From contig DHHS01000022.1 in the NCBI GenBank assembly GCA_002403415.1, positions 1 through 9,335 on the forward strand: a stretch of DNA of 9,335 bases, written 5' to 3'. The notes beneath the pieces are model-generated. The model did not search any database and was not told the origin of the DNA. It worked only from the letters and a program-made list of their open reading frames with translations. Position 1 is the stretch's first letter, and each line of letters begins with the position of its first letter. This document shows, piece by piece, positions 1 to 6,119 of the stretch. This DNA is from Sphingomonas sp. UBA4766 (lineage in GTDB: Bacteria > Pseudomonadota > Alphaproteobacteria > Sphingomonadales > Sphingomonadaceae). The position numbers were made by a program, and so were the translations under genes.

Positions 1-2007
1 ATCGCGATGCGACGCGCGGCGCGATCACCCACCGGCGGGCGTGGCCGACTCCATGTGCGGCTGGTTGCGACGTTTTCGGTGCTGGCAAGCGTGCCGATCA
101 TCTTGACGGTGATTACCGCGTCGGTCGTGTTTGAAGCCGGGGTCGATTATTGGGTGTCTGATCGTGCCCGCAATGCCTTTAACGCGACCATGGGTATGGT
201 TGATGAGGGGCAAAAGGAAATCATTAAGCGTTGGCTTGCCGAAACGAATCAGATGGTAAAGGATATCGATTCATTCTATCCGGATATTCCGAAGGACAGC
301 AAAGACTTCCAACTATTCTTCAATCGGGAAACCTATTTTCGTAATTTGGAACAATCGGTCTTGTTTCGATATCGAAAGGAGAACGGGTTTCAGATCCTTT
401 ACGTGTTCAATCCACCGACCGGAAAACAGTTCGAAGAGCGGGTTGCCCCGGCCATTCTTGATGTCATACGCCGCGACAAAACCCCCTATATCAATCGCAC
501 CAGCGATACAGTGTGGTTGATCGCGCCGGTGCCGAACAAGGCCGATGTGTTTGTCTATGCGGGGACTGGCGTGACCGCAGCTTTTCTCAGCCGCCAGCAT
601 TTGGCGGCATCGGCACTGGTGCGCGATTATGAAGCGCTGCAAAAGCGGACGCGATCGCTACAGCTTACTTTCAACATCATCCTGCTGGGTGTTGCGCTGG
701 CGATTGTGGCGGTCACGGTGTGGATCGCGCTTCAGGTTGCCGACCGGCTGGTGCGGCCGATTGATGCGCTGGTCGGGGCAGCGCGACGCATCGCCGGGGG
801 CGAGCTGAGCGCTCGGGTGCCAACGCCTAAGGTATTGGATGAGATTGGCACGCTGGGCACAGTGTTCAACAGCATGACCGAACAGCTGCAGGCGCAAACC
901 GATGCGCTGCTCGCCGCCAACGACCAATTGGACAGCCGCCGCGCGCTGATCGAAGCAGTGGTGTCGGGCGTGTCGGCGGGGGTGGTATCGGTTGATCGCG
1001 AACGCCGGATCCGGCTGATTAATCGTTCCGCGCTGGCGCTGCTTCATGCGGGAGAAGCGGCCCCCGTCAATGCGCGGTTGGTCGATGTGTCGCCCGAACT
1101 CGACGCGCTGCTCGACCGCGGCAATCATGAAGCGGTGCTCCAGATCAGCGCGCGGGGCGAGGCACGCACGCTTGCCGTCAAGATCGCCGAGGCCGATACT
1201 GGGCCGATCCTGACGTTTGATGACATCACCCAGCAATTGCTCGATCAGCGCCGCGCCGCTTGGTCAGACGTTGCCCGTCGCATCGCGCACGAGATCAAGA
1301 ATCCGCTGACCCCCATTCAACTGGCGGCGGAACGGCTGCAACGCCGTTACGGGCGCTCGCTGGCGGAGGATGACGGCACCTTTGCCCGGTTGACCGAGAC
1401 GATCGTGCGGCAGGTCGGCGATTTGCGTCGGATGGTTGACGAGTTCTCGTCATTTGCACGGATGCCAAAGCCCGTGTTTCGCGAAGAATCGCTGCTCGAC
1501 ATCGCGCGTCAGGTCATGCTGCTGCACGAAGTGGCACACGGTGCGATCCAGTTCGACATCCGCCATGACGAGCCGCCGCCGCTCATGACCTGCGATCGCC
1601 GCCAGATTGCGCAAGCGCTGACCAACATTGTCAAAAATGCGGTGGAGGCAATTGATGGAGAGCAAACGGGCGCGGCCGGTCATGTGCTGCTGACGCTTTG
1701 TGCGGCGGGTGAGGGCGCGGTCACGATCACAGTGGCCGACGATGGTGTTGGCCTGCCGCTGGAGCGCGACCGGCTGGTCGAACCCTATATGACGACACGC
1801 GCGCGCGGGACGGGCCTGGGTCTCGCGATTGTGAAAAAGATTGTCGATGAACATTTCGGTACCATCGGCTTTGCCGATCGACCGGGGGGCGGAACGATCG
1901 TGACCATGCGCTTTGACGAAGCGTTGCTTGCCGCGGCCACGATGGACGACATGCTAATCGGGGAGGGCACCGAGCCCGCACCTGTCCTGACCCGCATTCG
2001 GAAGTAG
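1..2007 (+). CDS. ntrY: Nitrogen regulation sensor histidine kinase NtrY (5'-partial)
   Basis: Membrane sensor kinase that autophosphorylates on histidine and passes the phosphate to NtrX; in alphaproteobacteria the pair responds to nitrogen and redox/oxygen state. Counting residues from the ATG at position 7: a membrane helix at about 18-43, an extracytoplasmic region at about 45-218, a second helix at about 220-242, a HAMP linker (about 243-297), a PAS-like domain (about 313-405), then the HisKA H-box RRIAHEIKNPLTP with phosphoacceptor H428. The HATPase_c domain shows an N-box (NIVKNAVEA, N544), a G1 box (DDGVGLP, from D579) and a G2 box (GTGLGL, from G601). The frame is open to base 1. NtrY proteins are usually over 700 residues with further N-terminal membrane helices, so the ATG at 7 is probably internal and the gene runs in from the left. 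ntrX starts 7 nt after the stop. Family assignment is firm; the 5' limit is not. Confidence 0.93.
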   Translation: MAMRRAARSPTGGRGRLHVRLVATFSVLASVPIILTVITASVVFEAGVDYWVSDRARNAFNATMGMVDEGQKEIIKRWLAETNQMVKDIDSFYPDIPKDSKDFQLFFNRETYFRNLEQSVLFRYRKENGFQILYVFNPPTGKQFEERVAPAILDVIRRDKTPYINRTSDTVWLIAPVPNKADVFVYAGTGVTAAFLSRQHLAASALVRDYEALQKRTRSLQLTFNIILLGVALAIVAVTVWIALQVADRLVRPIDALVGAARRIAGGELSARVPTPKVLDEIGTLGTVFNSMTEQLQAQTDALLAANDQLDSRRALIEAVVSGVSAGVVSVDRERRIRLINRSALALLHAGEAAPVNARLVDVSPELDALLDRGNHEAVLQISARGEARTLAVKIAEADTGPILTFDDITQQLLDQRRAAWSDVARRIAHEIKNPLTPIQLAAERLQRRYGRSLAEDDGTFARLTETIVRQVGDLRRMVDEFSSFARMPKPVFREESLLDIARQVMLLHEVAHGAIQFDIRHDEPPPLMTCDRRQIAQALTNIVKNAVEAIDGEQTGAAGHVLLTLCAAGEGAVTITVADDGVGLPLERDRLVEPYMTTRARGTGLGLAIVKKIVDEHFGTIGFADRPGGGTIVTMRFDEALLAAATMDDMLIGEGTEPAPVLTRIRK

Positions 2008-2014
2008 CTAGAAA

Positions 2015-3397
2015 ATGGCCCTCGATATCCTGATTGTTGACGACGAGCGCGACATTCGCGAACTGGTGGCGGGTGTGCTGCAGGATGAAGGGTATGAAAC
2101 GCGCCTTGCCGCCAACAGTGATGCTGCGTTGGAGGCCGTGGCCGCGCGGCGCCCGTCGCTCGTTCTGCTCGACGTGTGGTTGCACGGGTCGCGGCTTGAT
2201 GGGTTGGACCTGCTCGACGAGTTGAAGCGGCGCGACCCAAGCATTCCGGTGATCGTCATTTCGGGCCATGGCAATCTGGATACTGCGGTCGCTGCCATTC
2301 GTCGTGGTGCAGCCGACTTTATCGAAAAGCCATTCGAGGCGGAGCGGCTGCTGCTGCTGGTCGACCGCGCTACCGAGACCGAGCGGCTGCGCCGGGAAGT
2401 CGCCTCACTGCGTGAAGTCGCCGGCCGTGAGGACGAGCTGAGCGGGAACTCCGCCGCGATCAACGCCGTGCGCGCGACGCTGAAGCGGGTGGCGGCAACC
2501 GGCAGCCGGGTGCTCATCAGTGGTGGCCCGGGCGTCGGCAAGGAAGTCGCAGCTCGGCTGCTCCACGGGTGGAGCCAGCGCGGCGTGGCGCCGTTTGTGG
2601 TGGTGAGCGCGGCGCGAATGACGCCCGAGCGGATGGAGGAGGAGCTGTTCGGGGTTGAGGCTGATGGCGATGTCGTCCGCGCCGGGCTGCTCGAACAAGC
2701 GCATGGCGGCACGCTGTTCCTCGATGAAATTGCTGACATGCCGATGCAAACTCAGGCGCGGATTTTGCGTGTGCTTACCGATCAGAGCTTTACCCGAGTC
2801 GGCGGGCAGCGGGTGGTGCGTGTCGACTTGCGCGTCGTGTCGGCAACCGCGCGCGACCTCACCGAGGAAATTGCGGCCGGGCGCTTCCGTGAGGACCTGT
2901 ATTACCGGCTCAACGTGGTGCCTGTGGCGATCCCGGGCCTCGCTGAGCGGCGTGAGGATATCCCTGCGCTGGTTGAGCATTTCGTTGCCCATTATGCTGC
3001 CCAACGCCGCGTCCCCACGCCCGAAGTCGCCCCCGATGCGATGGTGGCACTCCAAAGCTATAACTGGCCGGGTAATGTCCGCCAGCTCCGTAATGTCGTG
3101 GAGCGGACGGTCATACTGGCGCCAGGCGACCGGATCGGGCGAATTGATATCGATTTGCTCCCCGCCGATGTCATGGGGTATCAACGCGAATTGGGTGGCC
3201 CATCGGTGACTACCGCGATCATGGGGGCGCCATTGCGCGAGGCACGCGAGTATTTCGAGCGTGAGTATCTGCGCGTGCAGATCAGGCGCTTTTCAGGCAA
3301 TATATCGCGAACAGCGGCGTTTGTCGGCATGGAGCGATCGGCGCTCCATCGCAAACTAAAGCTTTTAGGGATCACGGAGAGCCGCGGCGACGATTGA
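2015..3397 (+). CDS. ntrX: Nitrogen assimilation response regulator NtrX
   Basis: DNA-binding response regulator partner of NtrY, 460 residues, the usual length for the family. The receiver domain (about 4-120) has the acidic pair D9/D10, phosphoacceptor D53 in LLDVWL, S83 and K105 in EKPF. An AAA+ domain follows (about 145-385) with Walker A GGPGVGKE (170-177) and Walker B LFLDEIAD (D237/E238), plus the FREDLYYRLNVV segment typical of this class. A Fis-type helix-turn-helix closes the protein (about 409-453, NISRTAAFVGMERSALHRKL). The loop that carries GAFTGA in sigma54 activators is shortened and lacks that motif (FGVEADGDVVRAG, from residue 212), so direct sigma54 activation is doubtful. 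The start ATG has no clear Shine-Dalgarno sequence; it lies 7 nt after the ntrY stop, so translation is probably coupled. Confidence 0.95.
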   Translation: MALDILIVDDERDIRELVAGVLQDEGYETRLAANSDAALEAVAARRPSLVLLDVWLHGSRLDGLDLLDELKRRDPSIPVIVISGHGNLDTAVAAIRRGAADFIEKPFEAERLLLLVDRATETERLRREVASLREVAGREDELSGNSAAINAVRATLKRVAATGSRVLISGGPGVGKEVAARLLHGWSQRGVAPFVVVSAARMTPERMEEELFGVEADGDVVRAGLLEQAHGGTLFLDEIADMPMQTQARILRVLTDQSFTRVGGQRVVRVDLRVVSATARDLTEEIAAGRFREDLYYRLNVVPVAIPGLAERREDIPALVEHFVAHYAAQRRVPTPEVAPDAMVALQSYNWPGNVRQLRNVVERTVILAPGDRIGRIDIDLLPADVMGYQRELGGPSVTTAIMGAPLREAREYFEREYLRVQIRRFSGNISRTAAFVGMERSALHRKLKLLGITESRGDD

Positions 3398-3432
3398 GGG
3401 GATATGGACGCTCGGCGGGCGGCCCCCTACAT

Positions 3433-3456
3433 TGCCCCCGGTCGGTGCCGGGGGCA
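3433..3456 (+). promoter_or_regulatory. GC-rich hairpin 1 in the ntrX-hfq spacer
   Basis: A perfect 9-bp inverted repeat, TGCCCCCGG (3433-3441) and CCGGGGGCA (3448-3456), encloses a 6-nt loop. It lies 36 nt after the ntrX stop and 48 nt before the hfq start. No T-run follows, so it is not a classical intrinsic terminator. It could attenuate readthrough, stabilise an mRNA end after processing, or form part of the hfq 5' leader. The stem is seen directly; the role is inferred. Confidence 0.55.
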
Positions 3457-3466
3457 TCGGCGTATT

Positions 3467-3485
3467 GCGGGGCATGGTACCCCGC
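3467..3485 (+). promoter_or_regulatory. GC-rich hairpin 2 just upstream of the hfq ribosome binding site
   Basis: Inverted repeat GCGGGG (3467-3472) / CCCCGC (3480-3485) with a 7-nt loop CATGGTA. It ends 7 nt before the hfq Shine-Dalgarno core, close enough to influence ribosome loading. Hfq represses its own mRNA in E. coli by binding the 5' leader; whether this structure plays such a role here is speculation. Confidence 0.45.
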
Positions 3486-3492
3486 CAAGAAC

Positions 3493-3497
3493 AAGGA
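3493..3497 (+). promoter_or_regulatory. Ribosome binding site of hfq
   Basis: AAGGA with 7 nt to the ATG at 3505. This site decides the hfq start: the same frame is open back to a TTG at 3394 that overlaps the ntrX stop, but the 37 extra residues would be unlike any Hfq N-terminus, whereas MAEKHASLQDLFLNALRR from 3505 matches the family. Confidence 0.8.
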
Positions 3498-3504
3498 TAA
3501 GACC

Positions 3505-3993
3505 ATGGCTGAAAAGCACGCATCGCTTCAGGATCTGTTTCTCAACGCGCTTCGCCGCACCAAAACGCCCGTGACGATGTTCCTCGTCAAAGGCGTAAAG
3601 TTGCAGGGGATCGTCACATGGTTCGACAATTTTTCGGTCCTTTTGCGCCGCGATGGTCAGTCGCAGCTTGTGTATAAGCATGCGATCTCCACGATCATGC
3701 CCGCAGGCAGCCTTGATGTCGGTGCGATCCTTGACACGATGGGGGAGGCCCAGCGCAAGGCGCCGCTGCTGCAGGAAGTGTTTCTAAACGCTGTGCGCAA
3801 ATCGGGGGAACCGGTGACGATGTTCCTGGTCAATGGCGTGATGCTTCAGGGCGATATCAGCGCCTTTGACCTGTTTTGCATGTTGTTGCAGCGCGACGGG
3901 ATGGCGCAGCTGGTCTATAAACATGCGGTGTCGACCGTACAGCCCGCTCATCCGCTGAACCTCGCCGAGGAAGCCGCCGAGTCCGCCGATTGA
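3505..3993 (+). CDS. hfq: RNA chaperone Hfq, tandem double-domain form
   Basis: Sm-like RNA chaperone that pairs small RNAs with mRNAs. At 162 residues it is about twice the size of a minimal Hfq, because two complete Hfq domains are fused. Domain 1 (residues 8-66) and domain 2 (89-147) align without gaps at an 81-residue offset, with 37 of 59 positions identical by my count. They are joined by a 22-residue linker (67-88). Both keep the Sm2 signature QLVYKHA-ST, the FD-F motif and the LQG turn. Domain 1 has standard contact residues: Q9/D10, rim N14/R17/R18/K20, distal F26/K32, proximal K58/H59. Domain 2 differs: E91 for the Asp, K99 and G101 in the rim, M113 for the distal Lys, L123 in the proximal pocket. 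The tail is acidic (AEEAAESAD), like the E. coli Hfq tip. Six domains would need three subunits per ring. It sits between ntrX and hflX, a common alphaproteobacterial order. Confidence 0.96.
   Translation: MAEKHASLQDLFLNALRRTKTPVTMFLVKGVKLQGIVTWFDNFSVLLRRDGQSQLVYKHAISTIMPAGSLDVGAILDTMGEAQRKAPLLQEVFLNAVRKSGEPVTMFLVNGVMLQGDISAFDLFCMLLQRDGMAQLVYKHAVSTVQPAHPLNLAEEAAESAD
3526..3945 (+). repeat. Two-copy internal tandem duplication within hfq
   Basis: Unit 1 is 3526-3702 and unit 2 is 3769-3945, each 177 nt (59 codons), at an offset of 243 nt. The protein copies are clearly homologous, but the DNA copies differ at many synonymous sites (for example TATAAGCATGCG against TATAAACATGCG, TTCCTC against TTCCTG). 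This points to an old, coding-constrained duplication rather than a recent one or an assembly artefact. Confidence 0.9.
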
Positions 3994-5294
3994 GCACCGG
4001 GTTCGATCGTGATCATGGCGAATTCGTTCGCGGCGGGCGCGCGGTGGTCGTGCTGCCCGATCAAGGGCATGCCAGTCGTGACGCCGCGGCGCGGCTGGCC
4101 GAAACTGCGGGGCTTGCGCAGGCCATCGGGCTGGTCGTCACTAGCCAGCACGCGGTTCGTGTGCGCGCACCAAAGCCCGCAACCCTGATCGGACAGGGGC
4201 AGATCGAACAGATTGCCGCATCGGTGCGAATGGACGAGGCCAGTCTGGTCATTTTCGACGCTGCCCTCACGCCTGTTCAACAGCGCAATCTGGAAACCGG
4301 GCTGGCGGCCAAGGTGATTGACCGCACCGGCCTTATCCTGGAAATTTTCGGAGAGCGCGCGGCAACGGCCGAGGGGCGGTTGCAGGTCGAGCTGGCCCAT
4401 CTCGATTATCAGGCGGGGCGGCTGGTGCGCAGCTGGACGCACCTTGAGCGCCAGCGCGGCGGTTTTGGGTTTCTCGGCGGTCCAGGGGAGACCCAGATCG
4501 AGGCCGACCGGCGGCTGATCCGCGACCGGATGGCGAGGCTGCGGCGTGAGCTTGATCAGGTAAGCCGCACGCGCGGGCTGCACCGCGAGCGGCGACAGCG
4601 CGCGCCATGGCCCGTGATTGCGCTGGTGGGCTATACTAATGCGGGCAAATCGACGCTATTCAATCGGTTGACCGGCGCCGACGTGATGGCGGAAGATTTG
4701 CTATTCGCGACGCTCGACCCGACGCTGCGCCAGATTGCGTTGCCCGGTATCGACAAGGCGATCCTGTCCGACACCGTCGGGTTTGTGTCCGACTTGCCAA
4801 CGCAGCTGGTCGCCGCGTTCAAGGCGACGCTTGAGGAAGTGGTGGCGGCCGATCTGCTCGTCCATGTCCGCGATATTGCCCATCCGGATAGCGAGGCGCA
4901 GCGTGCCGACGTTGAAGCTGTGCTGACCGAGCTGGGCGTTGCCGAAACGACGCCGCGCTTTGAAGCATGGAACAAGCTCGACCTGCTCGATGAGGCGGGA
5001 CGCGCCGATATGGCGCGCGAAGCCGGGTTGCGCGGCAATGTTGTCGCGATTTCGGCGCTCAGCGGGGAGGGGGTGGCGGCAATGATGCGCGCGGTGGCGG
5101 CCCGGCTGACTGAGGGGCATCGCCGCTACTCGATCGAGCTACAGGTGGGGGACGGCGCTGGAGCGGCCTGGCTGCACCAACATGGCGATGTGATCGACCA
5201 TTGGGTCGATGGCGAGGCAGCGGTGTATGAAGTGCGCCTCAGCGAGCGCGACTATGCAAGGTTTGGAGAACGGCGGGGCGAACGCCCCGCCTAG
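3990..5294 (+). CDS. hflX: Ribosome-associated GTPase HflX
   Basis: TRAFAC GTPase of the Obg-HflX superfamily that binds the 50S subunit and, in other bacteria, splits stalled or stressed ribosomes. It has 434 residues, the normal length. The N-terminal HflX domain (about 15-110) and coiled linker end in the family signature GPGETQIEADRR (from 164). The G domain follows: G1 GYTNAGKS (214-221), G2 around FATLDPT, G3 DTVG (261-264), G4 NKLD (328-331), G5 SALSGEG. A small C-terminal domain follows the G domain. The most likely start is TTG at 3990, whose TG is shared with the hfq TGA stop; the product MSTGFDRDHGEFVRGGRA precedes conserved sequence and no better ATG or GTG is available. A purine-rich GAGGAAG at 3967-3973 is too distant to be a clean ribosome binding site, so coupling to hfq is likely. 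The stop overlaps that of the convergent mazG. Confidence 0.95.
   Translation: MSTGFDRDHGEFVRGGRAVVVLPDQGHASRDAAARLAETAGLAQAIGLVVTSQHAVRVRAPKPATLIGQGQIEQIAASVRMDEASLVIFDAALTPVQQRNLETGLAAKVIDRTGLILEIFGERAATAEGRLQVELAHLDYQAGRLVRSWTHLERQRGGFGFLGGPGETQIEADRRLIRDRMARLRRELDQVSRTRGLHRERRQRAPWPVIALVGYTNAGKSTLFNRLTGADVMAEDLLFATLDPTLRQIALPGIDKAILSDTVGFVSDLPTQLVAAFKATLEEVVAADLLVHVRDIAHPDSEAQRADVEAVLTELGVAETTPRFEAWNKLDLLDEAGRADMAREAGLRGNVVAISALSGEGVAAMMRAVAARLTEGHRRYSIELQVGDGAGAAWLHQHGDVIDHWVDGEAAVYEVRLSERDYARFGERRGERPA
5272..5291 (-). terminator. Hairpin between the converging hflX and mazG genes
   Basis: A perfect 8-bp stem, GGCGGGGC (5272-5279) / GCCCCGCC (5284-5291), with a 4-nt loop, extendable to 9 bp. 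It covers the last codons of hflX and abuts the mazG stop on the other strand. No strong T-run follows on either side. On the minus strand it lies directly downstream of mazG, so it best fits a mazG terminator; being symmetric it could also slow polymerase coming from hflX. Confidence 0.45.
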
Positions 5295-6064
5295 CGGGGT
5301 TGGTCGCCGACGGGCGCTTCCGCCCGCTTCGTCGCGACCCAAAGCGCTTCCTTGGCCTCAAGATCGAGTCCTGCAAATGCATCGCCTGCCGCAATCTCCA
5401 TCGCGCGAAAACGCCGCTCGAACTTTGCATTCGCTGCACGTAGCGCGGCTTCCGGATCGACACCCGCCTTGCGCGCCCAATTGACCACCGCGAACAGCAG
5501 GTCGCCGATTTCTTCGGCCCGGGCCGCGTCGTCCTCTGCGGTATCGGCTTCGGCCAGTTCTTCGTCGATCTTCGCGCGCGCACCGGCGGCGTCAGGCCAG
5601 TCAAAGCCGACCCGACCCGCGCGCTGTTGCAGCTTTTCGGCCCGCATCAGCGCGGGCAGGCCAAGTGCGACCCCGTCAATCGCGCTTGCGGCACCCTTCG
5701 CCGCGCGCTCGGTGGCCTTGATTTGTTCCCACAAACGGGGGGAGGCGCCCGTCGGGTCCGCGATGTCACCAAAAATATGCGGGTGGCGGCGTTCCATCTT
5801 GTCGCAAATCGCGGTCACGACGTCGGAGAGCGCGAAAAAGCCAGCTTCTTCAGCCATGCGCGCATGGAACACGACCTGAAGGAGCAAATCGCCGAGTTCA
5901 TCGCGAAGGTCCGCCATATCGCCGCGCGCGATCGCGTCGGCAACTTCGTGCGCTTCCTCGATCGTATAGGGAGCGATGGTCTCAAACGACTGCGCAACGT
6001 CCCATGCGCAGCCGTTAACCGGATCGCGCAGGCGCGCCATGATGGTTACCAACCGATCAACCAT
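5291..6064 (-). CDS. mazG: Nucleoside triphosphate pyrophosphohydrolase MazG
   Basis: All-alpha NTP pyrophosphatase that hydrolyses (d)NTPs to monophosphate and PPi; in E. coli it also lowers ppGpp and cleans the nucleotide pool. It has 257 residues, the usual two-domain length. Domain 1 has the CAWD motif (19-22), the YTIEEAHE helix (E36/E37/E40) and DELGDLLLQVVFHA (E56, D59). HPHIFGD at 94-100 is typical. Domain 2 repeats the metal-binding pattern with DEELAE (168-172) and EEIGDLLFAVVNWAR (E185, D188). The ATG at 6062-6064 has a good ribosome binding site. It lies on the same strand as the metG-tatD-hydrolase-protease group, but after a 55-nt AT-rich gap rather than an overlap, so it may have its own promoter. 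It converges on hflX, with the stops overlapping by 2 nt. Confidence 0.95.
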   Translation of the reverse strand: MVDRLVTIMARLRDPVNGCAWDVAQSFETIAPYTIEEAHEVADAIARGDMADLRDELGDLLLQVVFHARMAEEAGFFALSDVVTAICDKMERRHPHIFGDIADPTGASPRLWEQIKATERAAKGAASAIDGVALGLPALMRAEKLQQRAGRVGFDWPDAAGARAKIDEELAEADTAEDDAARAEEIGDLLFAVVNWARKAGVDPEAALRAANAKFERRFRAMEIAAGDAFAGLDLEAKEALWVATKRAEAPVGDQPR

Positions 6065-6071
6065 TGTTGCG

Positions 6072-6078
6072 CTTCCTT
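6072..6078 (-). promoter_or_regulatory. Ribosome binding site of mazG
   Basis: On the minus strand AAGGAAG, within AAAAGGAAG, stands 7 nt before the mazG ATG (6064-6062). It is one of the clearest Shine-Dalgarno sequences in the window and supports this start. Confidence 0.75.
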
Positions 6079-6082
6079 TTAC

Positions 6083-6112
6083 CTAATAGCTCGATAATAT
6101 ACATTATGTTAA
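6083..6112 (-). promoter_or_regulatory. Possible mazG promoter in an AT-rich gap
   Basis: The 55-nt gap between the protease gene stop and the mazG start is strikingly AT-rich for this GC-rich window. On the minus strand TTAACA (6112-6107, 5 of 6 to the -35 consensus) lies 18 nt from TATTAG (6088-6083, 4 of 6 to the -10 consensus). An alternative -10, TATTAT (6099-6094), has no good -35. The first pair would put the transcript start almost on the ribosome binding site. The match is modest, and AT-rich sequence gives such matches by chance. Confidence 0.3.
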
Positions 6113-6119
6113 ATTGATA

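Noticed and set aside
7..9. ATG at 7 as the true start of ntrY
   Set aside because: The frame is open to base 1 and the protein would lack the N-terminal membrane helices usual in NtrY; it is most likely an internal Met.
2008..3184. Long minus-strand frames opposite ntrX
   Set aside because: Their products are Ser/Arg/Pro-rich or His-rich shadow sequences with no recognisable domain; high GC opens such antisense frames, and the ntrX motifs account for the conservation.
3433..3456. Hairpin 1 as an intrinsic terminator of ntrX
   Set aside because: No U-tract follows the stem, and hfq follows closely in the conserved order, so it is listed as an undefined regulatory structure.
3394..3504. In-frame extension of hfq back to a TTG overlapping the ntrX stop (37 extra residues)
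   Set aside because: The added residues are unlike Hfq N-termini, they span both hairpins, and the ATG at 3505 has a well-spaced AAGGA.
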